Shown: positions 36,327-43,980 of the stretch, piece after piece
Numbering within the stretch: position 1 is the first letter of the stretch
Layout: each line of letters begins with the position of its first letter
The notes under the pieces: generated by a model
What the model was told of the DNA's origin: nothing
Seen by the model: only the letters and a program-made list of their open reading frames with translations
Databases searched by the model: none
Made by a program: the position numbers and the translations under genes
Assembly: GCF_022662335.1 (NCBI RefSeq)
Contig: NZ_JAKNQJ010000015.1
Coordinates: forward strand, 1 to 63,623
DNA: 63,623 nucleotides
Source of the DNA: Sphingomonas sp. CROZ-RG-20F-R02-07
GTDB taxonomy: Bacteria; Pseudomonadota; Alphaproteobacteria; Sphingomonadales; Sphingomonadaceae
Reading direction: 5' to 3'

Positions 36327-37237
36327 TGGATATGCAGACGAGTTTCCGATCGCGGCTGGTCGCGGCGGGTATCCTGTTTCCGACCGGGGTGGACGGGCTG
36401 TGGGGGCGCAACGGCGTCTTCGAGGCGATCCATGACGGGATCGATCGCGCGATCACGCGCGCGGGGCTCGCCGATGCGCCCGAGGTGATGCGTTTTCCGC
36501 CCGCCATGGCGCAGAAGACGTTCGAGAAGAGCGGCTATATGAAGAATTTCCCGCATTTCGCGGGGACGGTGCATTGCTTCTGCGGCGACGACCGCGCGCA
36601 CCACGCGCTGCTCGGCCAGATGGAGCGCGGCGAGGACTGGATGGGCAATCAGCAGCCCGCCGATCTCGTGCTGACGCCGGCCGCCTGCTACTCGGTCTAT
36701 CCGATCGTGGCGCAGCGCGGCGTGCTGGCGACGGAGGGGCATCTGGTCGATGTCGCCTCCTATTGCTTCCGCCACGAACCGTCGCTGGAGCCGACCCGGC
36801 TCCAGCTTTTCCGGATGCGCGAATATGTCCGCATCGGCACGCCCGAACAGGTGCTCGCCTTTCGCGAGGACTGGATGGAGCGCGGTCAGGCGTTCGCGCG
36901 CTCGCTGGGGCTGCCGTTCGAGGTGGACGTGGCGAACGATCCGTTCTTCGGCCGCGCGGGCAAGCTGATGGCCGACAGCCAGCGCATGCAGAACCTGAAA
37001 TTCGAGCTGCTGGTGCCGGTGAACGACGGCGCGGGGCCGACCGCGTGCCTCAGCTTCAACTATCATATGAGCTATTTCGGCGACACCTGGGATATCCGCA
37101 CGCTCGACGGGCAGCCGGCGCAGACCGCCTGCTGCGCGTTCGGGATGGAGCGGCTGGTGCTCGCGATGCTGCGCCATCATGGCTTCGACCTGTCCGACTG
37201 GCCCGCAAGCGTCCGCGCGACGCTTGGGCTCGACTGA
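36326..37237 (+). CDS. Amino acid:[carrier protein] ligase (seryl-tRNA synthetase-like)
   Basis: The 303-residue class II aminoacyl-tRNA synthetase core has no tRNA-binding arm. Motif 2 is FRHEPSLEPTRLQLFRMREY (148-167) and motif 3 is AFGMERLVLAM (271-281). Likely zinc ligands are C121, E166 and C270, spaced like C131, E176 and C279 of the Bradyrhizobium glycine:carrier-protein ligase as I recall it. Those enzymes adenylate glycine or alanine and load it on the 4'-phosphopantetheine of a partner carrier protein instead of tRNA. The carrier-protein gene is two genes upstream. The start ATG at 36326 overlaps the dehydrogenase stop. Confidence 0.92.
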   Translation: MDMQTSFRSRLVAAGILFPTGVDGLWGRNGVFEAIHDGIDRAITRAGLADAPEVMRFPPAMAQKTFEKSGYMKNFPHFAGTVHCFCGDDRAHHALLGQMERGEDWMGNQQPADLVLTPAACYSVYPIVAQRGVLATEGHLVDVASYCFRHEPSLEPTRLQLFRMREYVRIGTPEQVLAFREDWMERGQAFARSLGLPFEVDVANDPFFGRAGKLMADSQRMQNLKFELLVPVNDGAGPTACLSFNYHMSYFGDTWDIRTLDGQPAQTACCAFGMERLVLAMLRHHGFDLSDWPASVRATLGLD

Positions 37238-37262
37238 TCCGGGCCGGCGCGGGCGTGGCGCT

Positions 37263-39041
37263 GTGACCCCGATCTATTTCGACGGCTGTTTCGGCTGGCT
37301 GCACGAAGCGCAGGGCGGTGCCGCGCGTCCCGGCGTGGTGCTGTGCCCCGCCTTCGCGCAGGAAGAGGTGTGCACCCATTACGGGATGATGGCGCTGGCC
37401 GAACGGCTGGCGGCGGCGGGTTTCCCCACGCTCCGCTTCGATCCGCGCGGCACCGGCGACAGCGTGGCGGCCGAAGCGACGCTCGACGGGCTGGTGGACG
37501 ACGCGGTCCGCGCGGCCGATTGCCTGCGCCAGCGCTGCGGCGTGGAGGCGGTCGCGATGGTCGGCCTGCGCCTCGGTGCGGCAGTGGCGACGCTGGCGGC
37601 GGAGCGGATGGGCGAGGCGAGCGCGCTGGTGCTGATGGCGCCGGTGCTGTCGGGCCAGGCCTTTCTGCGCGAGACGCGCGCGGCGGCCGCGGTCGCGAGC
37701 CTGTCGGGGCTCGATCCGGTGATGCCGATCGAAAGCGACCACGCGCTCAACACCAACGGCTTTCACTGGCCCGCCGCGTTCCAGCGCGCGGTCGCCGCGA
37801 TCGACCTTCAGGCCCCGCCCGCCTGCCCGGTGATGATGAACCCGGCACGCGGCGACCGCCGTACCGCCAGGCTCGCCGAATCATGGCGCGCGGCGGGCAC
37901 GGCCGTCACCGAGCGGCCGTTCGCCGATTACGAAGGCTGGATGCAGGATCCCACCACCAGCCAGATCCCGCAGGCGAGCTTCGCCGCGATCGCGGCGTGG
38001 CTGGTGGAGCATGCCCTGCCGGTGTCGTCCGGCCGCAGCGCTGCGCCCGTCGCCGTCACCCCGGTGCTCGAGGCGGATGACTTCGTCGAGGAGCCGGTGC
38101 GTTTCGGTGCGGACGGCGTGCTGTTCGGCATCCTGTGCCGGCCGCGCGCCGCGCCGGCGGCCTCGATCGCCGCGCTGCTGCTGCACGAGGGCAGCACGCA
38201 TCATATCGGCAATGGCGGCGCCTATGTCGCGCTCGCGCGGCGGATGGCAGGGGAGGGGACCGCCTCGCTGCGCATGGACCTGACAGGGATGGGCGACAGC
38301 CCGGCCGGCGACAATGCCCGCCACCCCCATTACGACCCCGAGCGGATCGCCGAGGGCGTCGCCGGGATCGACCGGCTGGCGGAGGCGGGCTTTGCCGGCG
38401 TGGTGGCGTTCGGGCTGTGCTCGGGTGCGCACACCGCCTTGCAGGTGACGCTGGCGGACCGCCGCGTCGTCGGCAATTTCGTGGTCAACCTCCAGAAGTT
38501 CGTCTGGCATTATGGCGATGACATCCGCGTCGCGGTGCGCGACAACAAGCGCTCGTTGAAGGCGTATCTGCGCGCGATGCGCAATCCCGGCGAATGGCGC
38601 CGCGCGCTGTCGGGCGAGGCGGACCTGAAGGGAATCGCGCGCGTGCTCGCCAAGCGCGGTGCTCTGCGGGCGGCGCACGCGCTCCGCAGCCTGTTGCCGC
38701 CTGCGCCCGACTCGGAGATCGCGATCGTCCGCGCGCAGATGCGCACGCTGGCCGAGCGTGGCGTGCATTCCACGCTCGTCTTCAGCGACGAGGATCCGGG
38801 CCTCCCTGAGATGAGCATGAAGTTCGGCCGCAAGGCGCGTCGGCTGGCGGCGTTCGCGCCCGCGCGAATGGTGCTGCTCGACTGCGCGGATCATCATTTC
38901 AACGGCGTGTCGGTGCGTCGCCGCCATGCCGATCTCAGCGTCGCCGTGATGAAGGCCGCGATCGACGCGCATGGCGAGCGCGCCTGCGCGCCGAGCCCGC
39001 TGCCGCCCCGCGTCGCACCGTCGTGCCGGGCCGCCGCGTGA
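37263..39041 (+). CDS. Tandem alpha/beta-hydrolase with two atypical nucleophile elbows
   Basis: The 592-residue protein contains two alpha/beta-hydrolase units in one chain. In unit 1 (about 1-255) the oxyanion side (VVLCPAFAQEE) and DPRGTGDS are present, but the nucleophile elbow is G-L-R103-L-G, Arg in place of Ser. In unit 2 (about 275-560) LLLHEGSTHH and DLTGMGDS lead to the elbow G-L-C386-S-G, with Cys at the nucleophile position and DCADHHFN as the likely His loop. Related hydrolases occur in exosortase-type exopolysaccharide loci. A Cys nucleophile would suit acyl or aminoacyl transfer from a thioester. The start is GTG at 37263; the stop overlaps the next gene (GTGA). Confidence 0.85.
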   Translation: MTPIYFDGCFGWLHEAQGGAARPGVVLCPAFAQEEVCTHYGMMALAERLAAAGFPTLRFDPRGTGDSVAAEATLDGLVDDAVRAADCLRQRCGVEAVAMVGLRLGAAVATLAAERMGEASALVLMAPVLSGQAFLRETRAAAAVASLSGLDPVMPIESDHALNTNGFHWPAAFQRAVAAIDLQAPPACPVMMNPARGDRRTARLAESWRAAGTAVTERPFADYEGWMQDPTTSQIPQASFAAIAAWLVEHALPVSSGRSAAPVAVTPVLEADDFVEEPVRFGADGVLFGILCRPRAAPAASIAALLLHEGSTHHIGNGGAYVALARRMAGEGTASLRMDLTGMGDSPAGDNARHPHYDPERIAEGVAGIDRLAEAGFAGVVAFGLCSGAHTALQVTLADRRVVGNFVVNLQKFVWHYGDDIRVAVRDNKRSLKAYLRAMRNPGEWRRALSGEADLKGIARVLAKRGALRAAHALRSLLPPAPDSEIAIVRAQMRTLAERGVHSTLVFSDEDPGLPEMSMKFGRKARRLAAFAPARMVLLDCADHHFNGVSVRRRHADLSVAVMKAAIDAHGERACAPSPLPPRVAPSCRAAA

Positions 39042-40435
39042 GACCCGATCGGCCGCCTACCACCGTCGATGCGGTGGCGTTGTCCTATCCCACCAGGCGC
39101 GGCTCCGCGCCGCGAACGCGGCGCATCGCGATCTACGCGCTGCTCGCACTCGGCGACGGGTTCGCGCTCGCGCTCGCCTTTCTGCTCGGCGATCTTGTTC
39201 GGTTCGGTCCGGTGGTCGACCCCTCGGCGCTCATCAGCCTGGTGGTGATGCTGCCGATCTATTACGGCATCGTCGTCCAGCGAAAGCCGTACAGCGCGCG
39301 CTTCTTTCTCGACTGGCGCCGCACCGCACGCGATTCGATCACCGCGTTCGTGACCGCCATCGCGGTCGCGATGTTCGTGGCGGTGTACATCCATGCCGAA
39401 ACGCCGATCTCGCGCAGCGTGGTGCCGCTTGCCGGTCCGTTCGGTTGCGTCCTGCTCGTGGCCAGCCGTTGGGCCCTCCGCCGACTGGCCGAGGCGATCG
39501 CCAGCGGGCCGCCGATCGCCACCATGATGCTCGTCGATGGCGTCGCGATCGACGCGCCCGCGGGATCGCCGGTGATCGACGCCGCGCTCTACGATCTGCG
39601 CGCCGATCTGAAGGATCCTCATGCGCTCGACCGGCTGTGCGCGGCGATCGGCGGCGCCGAGCGCGTGGTGGTGGCATGCCCGCCCGCGCGGCGCGAAGCC
39701 TGGGCCGCGGCGCTGAAGGGCGCGAACGTGCAGGGCGAGATCGTGCTGCCCGAACTCGCCGCGATCGGCATGCTGCGCGCCTCGCGCTTCGGCGAATGCG
39801 CGACGGCGGTGGTATCGCTCGGCCCGCTCGACACGATGAACCGCCTGCTGAAGCGCGCGTTCGACTTGACCGTCGCGCTTGCCGCGCTGGCGCTGCTGTG
39901 GCCGCTGCTGCTCGTGGTCGCCGTCGCGATCCGGATCGACAGCCCGGGGCCGATCCTCTTCCGCCAGCCGCGCATGGGCCGCGGCAACGGGCTGTTCGCG
40001 ATCCTGAAATTCCGAAGCATGCGCGACGATCTGTGCGACCGCGCGGGCGACCGATCGACCGAGCGCGGCGACCCGCGGATCACCCGCGTCGGCCGGATCA
40101 TCCGCGCGACCAGCATCGACGAACTGCCGCAGTTGCTGAACGTCGTGATCGGCGACATGAGCATCGTCGGCCCCCGGCCGCATGCGCTGGGCAGCCTGGC
40201 GGGCGATCGGTTGTTCTGGGAGGTCGATCCGCATTACTGGGATCGGCACGCCATCAAGCCCGGCATCACCGGCCTCGCGCAGGTCCACGGCTTTCGCGGC
40301 GCCACCGTCGCCGAACGCGATCTGCAGAACCGCCTGCGCGCCGACGTCGCCTATATGCGCGGCTGGTCGATCTGGCGCGACATCCGGATCCTGATCGGCA
40401 CGGCGGGGGTCGTGTTCCACCGCAACGCCTTCTGA
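39038..40435 (+). CDS. Priming sugar-phosphate transferase (WbaP/UndP-glucose type)
   Basis: The product (465 residues from GTG 39038, or 470 from GTG 39023) has four N-terminal membrane segments, a central nucleotide-like domain and a C-terminal bacterial sugar transferase domain. The C-terminal domain shows RAFDLTVALAALALLWPLLL, SPGPILFRQPRMG, LKFRSM, TSIDELPQLLNVVIGDMSIV and the GPRPHALG and KPGITGLAQVHG motifs. It transfers a sugar-1-phosphate to undecaprenyl phosphate to start the repeat unit. The 39038 start makes a GTGA overlap with the hydrolase stop and is preferred. It is the last gene of the locus; a convergent exporter gene ends five bases later. Confidence 0.9.
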   Translation: MRPDRPPTTVDAVALSYPTRRGSAPRTRRIAIYALLALGDGFALALAFLLGDLVRFGPVVDPSALISLVVMLPIYYGIVVQRKPYSARFFLDWRRTARDSITAFVTAIAVAMFVAVYIHAETPISRSVVPLAGPFGCVLLVASRWALRRLAEAIASGPPIATMMLVDGVAIDAPAGSPVIDAALYDLRADLKDPHALDRLCAAIGGAERVVVACPPARREAWAAALKGANVQGEIVLPELAAIGMLRASRFGECATAVVSLGPLDTMNRLLKRAFDLTVALAALALLWPLLLVVAVAIRIDSPGPILFRQPRMGRGNGLFAILKFRSMRDDLCDRAGDRSTERGDPRITRVGRIIRATSIDELPQLLNVVIGDMSIVGPRPHALGSLAGDRLFWEVDPHYWDRHAIKPGITGLAQVHGFRGATVAERDLQNRLRADVAYMRGWSIWRDIRILIGTAGVVFHRNAF

Positions 40436-40439
40436 CGGC

Positions 40440-41420
40440 TCAGACGGTGCCGGGCGCCGCCAGCGCGCAGTCGCCGCATTCGACCTGGATCGTCGCATGG
40501 CCGATCCCGAAGCGATCGTGCAGCAGCGCCTCGGCCGCGCGCAGGAAATCGTCGCCGGGATGGCCGGCGGGCATCACCAGATGCGCGGTGAGCACGGGTT
40601 CGGTGGTGCTCATCGGCCAGATGTGGAGATCGTGGACGCGGTCCACGCCCGCCAGGGCAGCAAGCGCGCCCTCGACGCGGTCGAAATCGATGCCGCGCGG
40701 CACCGCGGCCAGCGTCATCTCCACCGTCTCGCGCAGCAGCCCCCAGGTCTGCCAGAAGATCAGCACCGCGATGACGATGCTGACGACCGGATCGATCCAG
40801 CCGAGCCCCGTCCGCCAGATGACGATGCCGGCGATCACCACGCCCGCCGACACCGCGGCATCGCCCGCCATGTGGAGGAACGCCGCGCGCACGTTCACAT
40901 CGCCCTTGCGCCCGCGCGCGAACAGCAGCGCGGTGCCCAGATTGACCGCGATGCCCACCGCAGCGACCACCGAGACGGTGAGCCCCGCCGTCGGATGCGG
41001 GTCGCCGATCCGCTGCGCCGCCTCCAGCACGATCGCGCCCAGCGCAACCAGCAGGAGCAGCCCGTTCATCAGCGCGGCGAGGATCGTCGAACCCTTCAGC
41101 CCATAGGTGAAGCGCTTGGACGGCGCCGAGCGCGCCAGCGTCGCGCCCGCCCAGGCGACCGCGAGCCCCAGCACGTCGGACAGATTGTGCCCCGCATCCG
41201 CCAGCAGCGCGACCGACGAGACGTGCAGGCCGACGATCGTCTCGCCCAGCACATAGGCGATGTTGAGCGAGATCCCGATCAGGAAGGCGCGATCGAAATT
41301 GGCGGGGGCATGGACATGGCCGTGGCCGTGCGAATGGCCATGCCCGTGCGAATGCCCATGGCCATGGGCGTGGTCGTGACCGTCATGCTGATGGCCATGA
41401 TGGTGGGCGTGGCCGGTCAT
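40440..41420 (-). CDS. Cation diffusion facilitator (CzcD/ZitB-like) metal exporter
   Basis: The 326-residue protein opens with an extremely His-rich tail (roughly 17 His in the first 36 residues, HGH-type repeats) for metal buffering. Six membrane segments follow, with the transport-site motifs HNLSD in ADAGHNLSDVLG (segment II) and HMAGD in AFLHMAGDAAVSAG (segment V), and then the cytoplasmic dimerisation domain (about 225-310). It exports Zn, Cd or Co using protons. The gene stands alone and converges on the priming transferase. Confidence 0.94.
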   Translation of the reverse strand: MTGHAHHHGHQHDGHDHAHGHGHSHGHGHSHGHGHVHAPANFDRAFLIGISLNIAYVLGETIVGLHVSSVALLADAGHNLSDVLGLAVAWAGATLARSAPSKRFTYGLKGSTILAALMNGLLLLVALGAIVLEAAQRIGDPHPTAGLTVSVVAAVGIAVNLGTALLFARGRKGDVNVRAAFLHMAGDAAVSAGVVIAGIVIWRTGLGWIDPVVSIVIAVLIFWQTWGLLRETVEMTLAAVPRGIDFDRVEGALAALAGVDRVHDLHIWPMSTTEPVLTAHLVMPAGHPGDDFLRAAEALLHDRFGIGHATIQVECGDCALAAPGTV

Positions 41421-41489
41421 CGCGCGTTCCTTCGAATCATCCGCGCCGCCTACACCGGCCTGCGCGTGAGATACTAGGACGCGGACGGC

Positions 41490-41813
41490 TCAGGATTTGC
41501 CGAACAGCCCGCCCAGGATCCCGCCGATGCCGCCCTGTTCCGCGCCACCCCGTTCGCCGCCGCCGAGAATGGCCGCGACCTTGCCGAGCGCACCCTCGCC
41601 ACCGAGATGGCCGAGGATCTGTTGCAGCGTATCGGTGGGCAATCCGGTCTGATCCGCCGCACCCGCGACCGTGTCGCCGGGGGCGGTGTGCTGCTGGCCG
41701 AGTGCGGCGATCGCCTGTTCGACCTGTTCGGGGGTGAGCCCCACCTTGGCCGCGAGATTCGCCACGTCCGTGCTTCCGGCGATCTGGCCGAGCAATCCGT
41801 CGAACAAGCCCAT
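41490..41813 (-). CDS. YidB/DUF937-like protein
   Basis: The 107-residue protein begins MGLFDGLLGQIAG and has the helical Ala/Leu/Gln pattern LTPEQVEQAIAALGQQH and TGLPTDTLQQILGHLGGEGALG. It ends in a Gly-rich tail (GGIGGILGGLFG). This matches YidB/DUF937 proteins, whose function is unknown. There is no signal peptide. AGGAGAG lies upstream of the ATG. It is monocistronic; the next 246 bases hold a repeat. Confidence 0.75.
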   Translation of the reverse strand: MGLFDGLLGQIAGSTDVANLAAKVGLTPEQVEQAIAALGQQHTAPGDTVAGAADQTGLPTDTLQQILGHLGGEGALGKVAAILGGGERGGAEQGGIGGILGGLFGKS

Positions 41814-41938
41814 CGTCGCTCTCCTGTGTTCCGCGCCCGATCCGAACGGGCGCCCCCAGCATAGCCGCGCCCAGGCCGCTTGTCGCTCGGCTTTGGGCGG
41901 GATGCACGCGGGTTTAAAGGCTTATGACCTTAGGTCGC

Positions 41939-42026
41939 TCCGTTCGCCCTGAGCTTGTCGAAGGGCCTTTTCCGCCGCCAAGGTCGACTGCGGCGAGCGT
42001 GCTTCGGCAGGGTCGGGCGCGAACGG
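41939..42026. repeat. Sphingomonad intergenic inverted repeat pair
   Basis: 41939-41967 reads CCGTTCGCCCTGAGC and continues CTTGTCGAAGGGC, a sequence widely scattered in sphingomonad intergenic DNA (general knowledge). A degenerate inverted copy, GCTTCGGCAGGG followed by CGGGCGCGAACGG, is at 42001-42026. The pair can fold into a long hairpin between the YidB-like gene and recN. Confidence 0.7.
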
Positions 42027-42059
42027 CTTCGAAGATCGGACGAACCAACGTCGTCTCGC

Positions 42060-43715
42060 TCAGTCCACCAGCAGCCGGGCCGCCTGCGCGCGCGCCTCGT
42101 CGGTCACGGTGGCGCCGGACAGCATGCGCGCGATCTCCTCGCGCCGCTCCGCCTCGTCCAGCGTGCGGACGCCGGTGCGGGTCACGATGCCGTCATGCGC
42201 CTTGGCGATCAGCAGATGCTGCCGCCCGCGCGCGGCCACTTGCGGGCTGTGCGTGACGACCAGCAACTGCGTGCGATCGGCCAGCCGCGCGAGCCGGTCG
42301 CCGATCGCGCTGGCCACCGCGCCGCCCACGCCGCGATCGATCTCGTCGAAGATCATCGTCGCCGCGCCGCCGGTCTCGGCGAGCGCCACCTTCAGCGCGA
42401 GGATGAAGCGCGACAGCTCGCCGCCGCTGGCGATCTTGGCGAGCGGCGCGAACGGCGCGCCGGGATTGGTGGAGATCGCGAACTCGACCCGGTCCTTGCC
42501 CGCGCCCGACCAGCCTTCCGCGCCAAGCGGGCCGATATCGGTGCGGAAGCGGGCCGCATCGAGCTTCAGCGGCGCGAGTTCGTCCGCCACGGCGGCGTCG
42601 AGCCGCGCGGCGGCGGCGCGGCGGCGTTCGCTCAGCATCCCGGCAGCGGCGTCGTAATCGGCGCGTGCAGCGGCGACGCGCGCCTCGATCAGCGCGATGC
42701 CGCCTTCGCCCGCCTCGAGCCGCTCCAGCCGCTCCTGCAGCTCCTGCGCGAGCGCGGCGAGATCGTCGGGCTGGACGCGGTGCTTGCGGGCCATGGCGCG
42801 CAGCTCGAACAGCCGCGCCTCGTCCTCTTCCAGCGCGCGGGGATCATAAGCGAGCGCGGCGCGTGCATCGCGCAGCCGCTCCTCGGCGACCGCCGCCTCG
42901 ATCACCGCGCGATCGATCGCGGCGAGCGCCTCTGCCAGCCCGTCATGCTCCCCGGCGATCCGCTCGAGCACGCGCGCCGCCTGGCGCAGCCGCGCGAGAC
43001 CGCCGTCGGAGCCGTCGAGATAATCGTCGATCGCGGTCAGCTCGGATGCCACCTTTTCGGCGCGCTGCATCGACCGGCGCGTGTCGGCGAGCGTCTCCTC
43101 CTCGCCCGGCTGGGGGGCTAGCGCGGTGAGTTCGCCGACGGTGTGTTCGAGCCATTCGCGGTCGCGCGCGGCGGCGTCGATCTCCGCACGCGCCGCCGCC
43201 AGCGCCGCCTCCGCCTCGCGCAGCACCGCCCAGGCGCGCGCCGCCTCGGCCGAGTCGATGCGCCCGAACATGTCGAGCAGCGCGCGGTGGCCGGCGGGCG
43301 CCAGCAGGCCGCGATCGTCGTGCTGGCCGTGGATCTCCACCAGTTGTGGCGCGATCTCGCGCAGCAGCGCGGCGGATGCCGGCTGGCTGTTCACGAAGCC
43401 GCGGCTACCGCCATCGGCCTTCACGATGCGGCGCACGATCAGCGGCTCGCCGGGCTCCACCTCATAACCATTCTCGTCGAGCAGCGCGGCGAGCGGCGGC
43501 GGCGGCGGATCGAAGGTGGCCGTCACCGCGGCCTGTGCCGCGCCGTGCCGCACCAGCCCGCTGTCCCCGCGCGCGCCCAGCGCCAGTCCCAGCGCGTCGA
43601 GCAGGATCGACTTGCCCGCGCCCGTCTCCCCGGTCAACACGCCCAGCCCGGCGCGGAAATCGAGATCCAGCGCCTCGATCAGCACCACGTCGCGAATGGA
43701 GAGAGCGGTCAGCAT
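42060..43715 (-). CDS. recN: DNA repair protein RecN
   Basis: The 551-residue SMC-like ATPase has Walker A GETGAGKS (29-36) in the N-terminal head, two coiled coils flanking the middle, and the C-terminal head with ASGGELSRFILALKVAL (ABC signature) and MIFDEIDRGVGG (Walker B). RecN gathers DNA ends during double-strand-break repair. Downstream the family ends in QVAARGRQHLLIAK, as seen. It is flanked on both sides by intergenic repeat pairs, not by operon partners. Confidence 0.97.
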   Translation of the reverse strand: MLTALSIRDVVLIEALDLDFRAGLGVLTGETGAGKSILLDALGLALGARGDSGLVRHGAAQAAVTATFDPPPPPLAALLDENGYEVEPGEPLIVRRIVKADGGSRGFVNSQPASAALLREIAPQLVEIHGQHDDRGLLAPAGHRALLDMFGRIDSAEAARAWAVLREAEAALAAARAEIDAAARDREWLEHTVGELTALAPQPGEEETLADTRRSMQRAEKVASELTAIDDYLDGSDGGLARLRQAARVLERIAGEHDGLAEALAAIDRAVIEAAVAEERLRDARAALAYDPRALEEDEARLFELRAMARKHRVQPDDLAALAQELQERLERLEAGEGGIALIEARVAAARADYDAAAGMLSERRRAAAARLDAAVADELAPLKLDAARFRTDIGPLGAEGWSGAGKDRVEFAISTNPGAPFAPLAKIASGGELSRFILALKVALAETGGAATMIFDEIDRGVGGAVASAIGDRLARLADRTQLLVVTHSPQVAARGRQHLLIAKAHDGIVTRTGVRTLDEAERREEIARMLSGATVTDEARAQAARLLVD

Positions 43716-43810
43716 GGCCGTTCCCTTAGAACAAAACCGGTCCGGCTCAAATGGGTAGCGGGTGGTGTTCGCCGATCGGCGGGAAGCTCGCGCAGATTAC
43801 CCACTTCCCG

Positions 43811-43911
43811 TTCCCCGGCGAAGGTCGGGGCTCGGTTGGGAGAACCCATGTGACGACGCGCAGCGCTCCTTGCCATCATTCCCCAACTGGACCCCGGCCT
43901 CCGCCGGGGAG
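43811..43911. repeat. Inverted pair of a roughly 30-bp intergenic repeat
   Basis: Copy one (43813-43843) starts CCCCGGCGAAGGTCGGGG and continues to CGGTTGGGAGAA. Copy two (43879-43910) is the same unit inverted, reading TTCCCCAACTGGACCCCGG on the plus strand. Each unit is itself partly palindromic. They lie 35 bases apart between recN and bamD. Confidence 0.75.
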
Positions 43912-43980
43912 CGACAGGTGGGAAGCGCGGAGATCACGCCTGCCACCGGTGCGGGAACCTATACCTTTTGAAAGGTCGGA

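Noticed and set aside
34874..37237. Nonribosomal peptide synthetase module
   Set aside because: There is no condensation or adenylation domain; activation is by an aaRS-like ligase and a free carrier protein.
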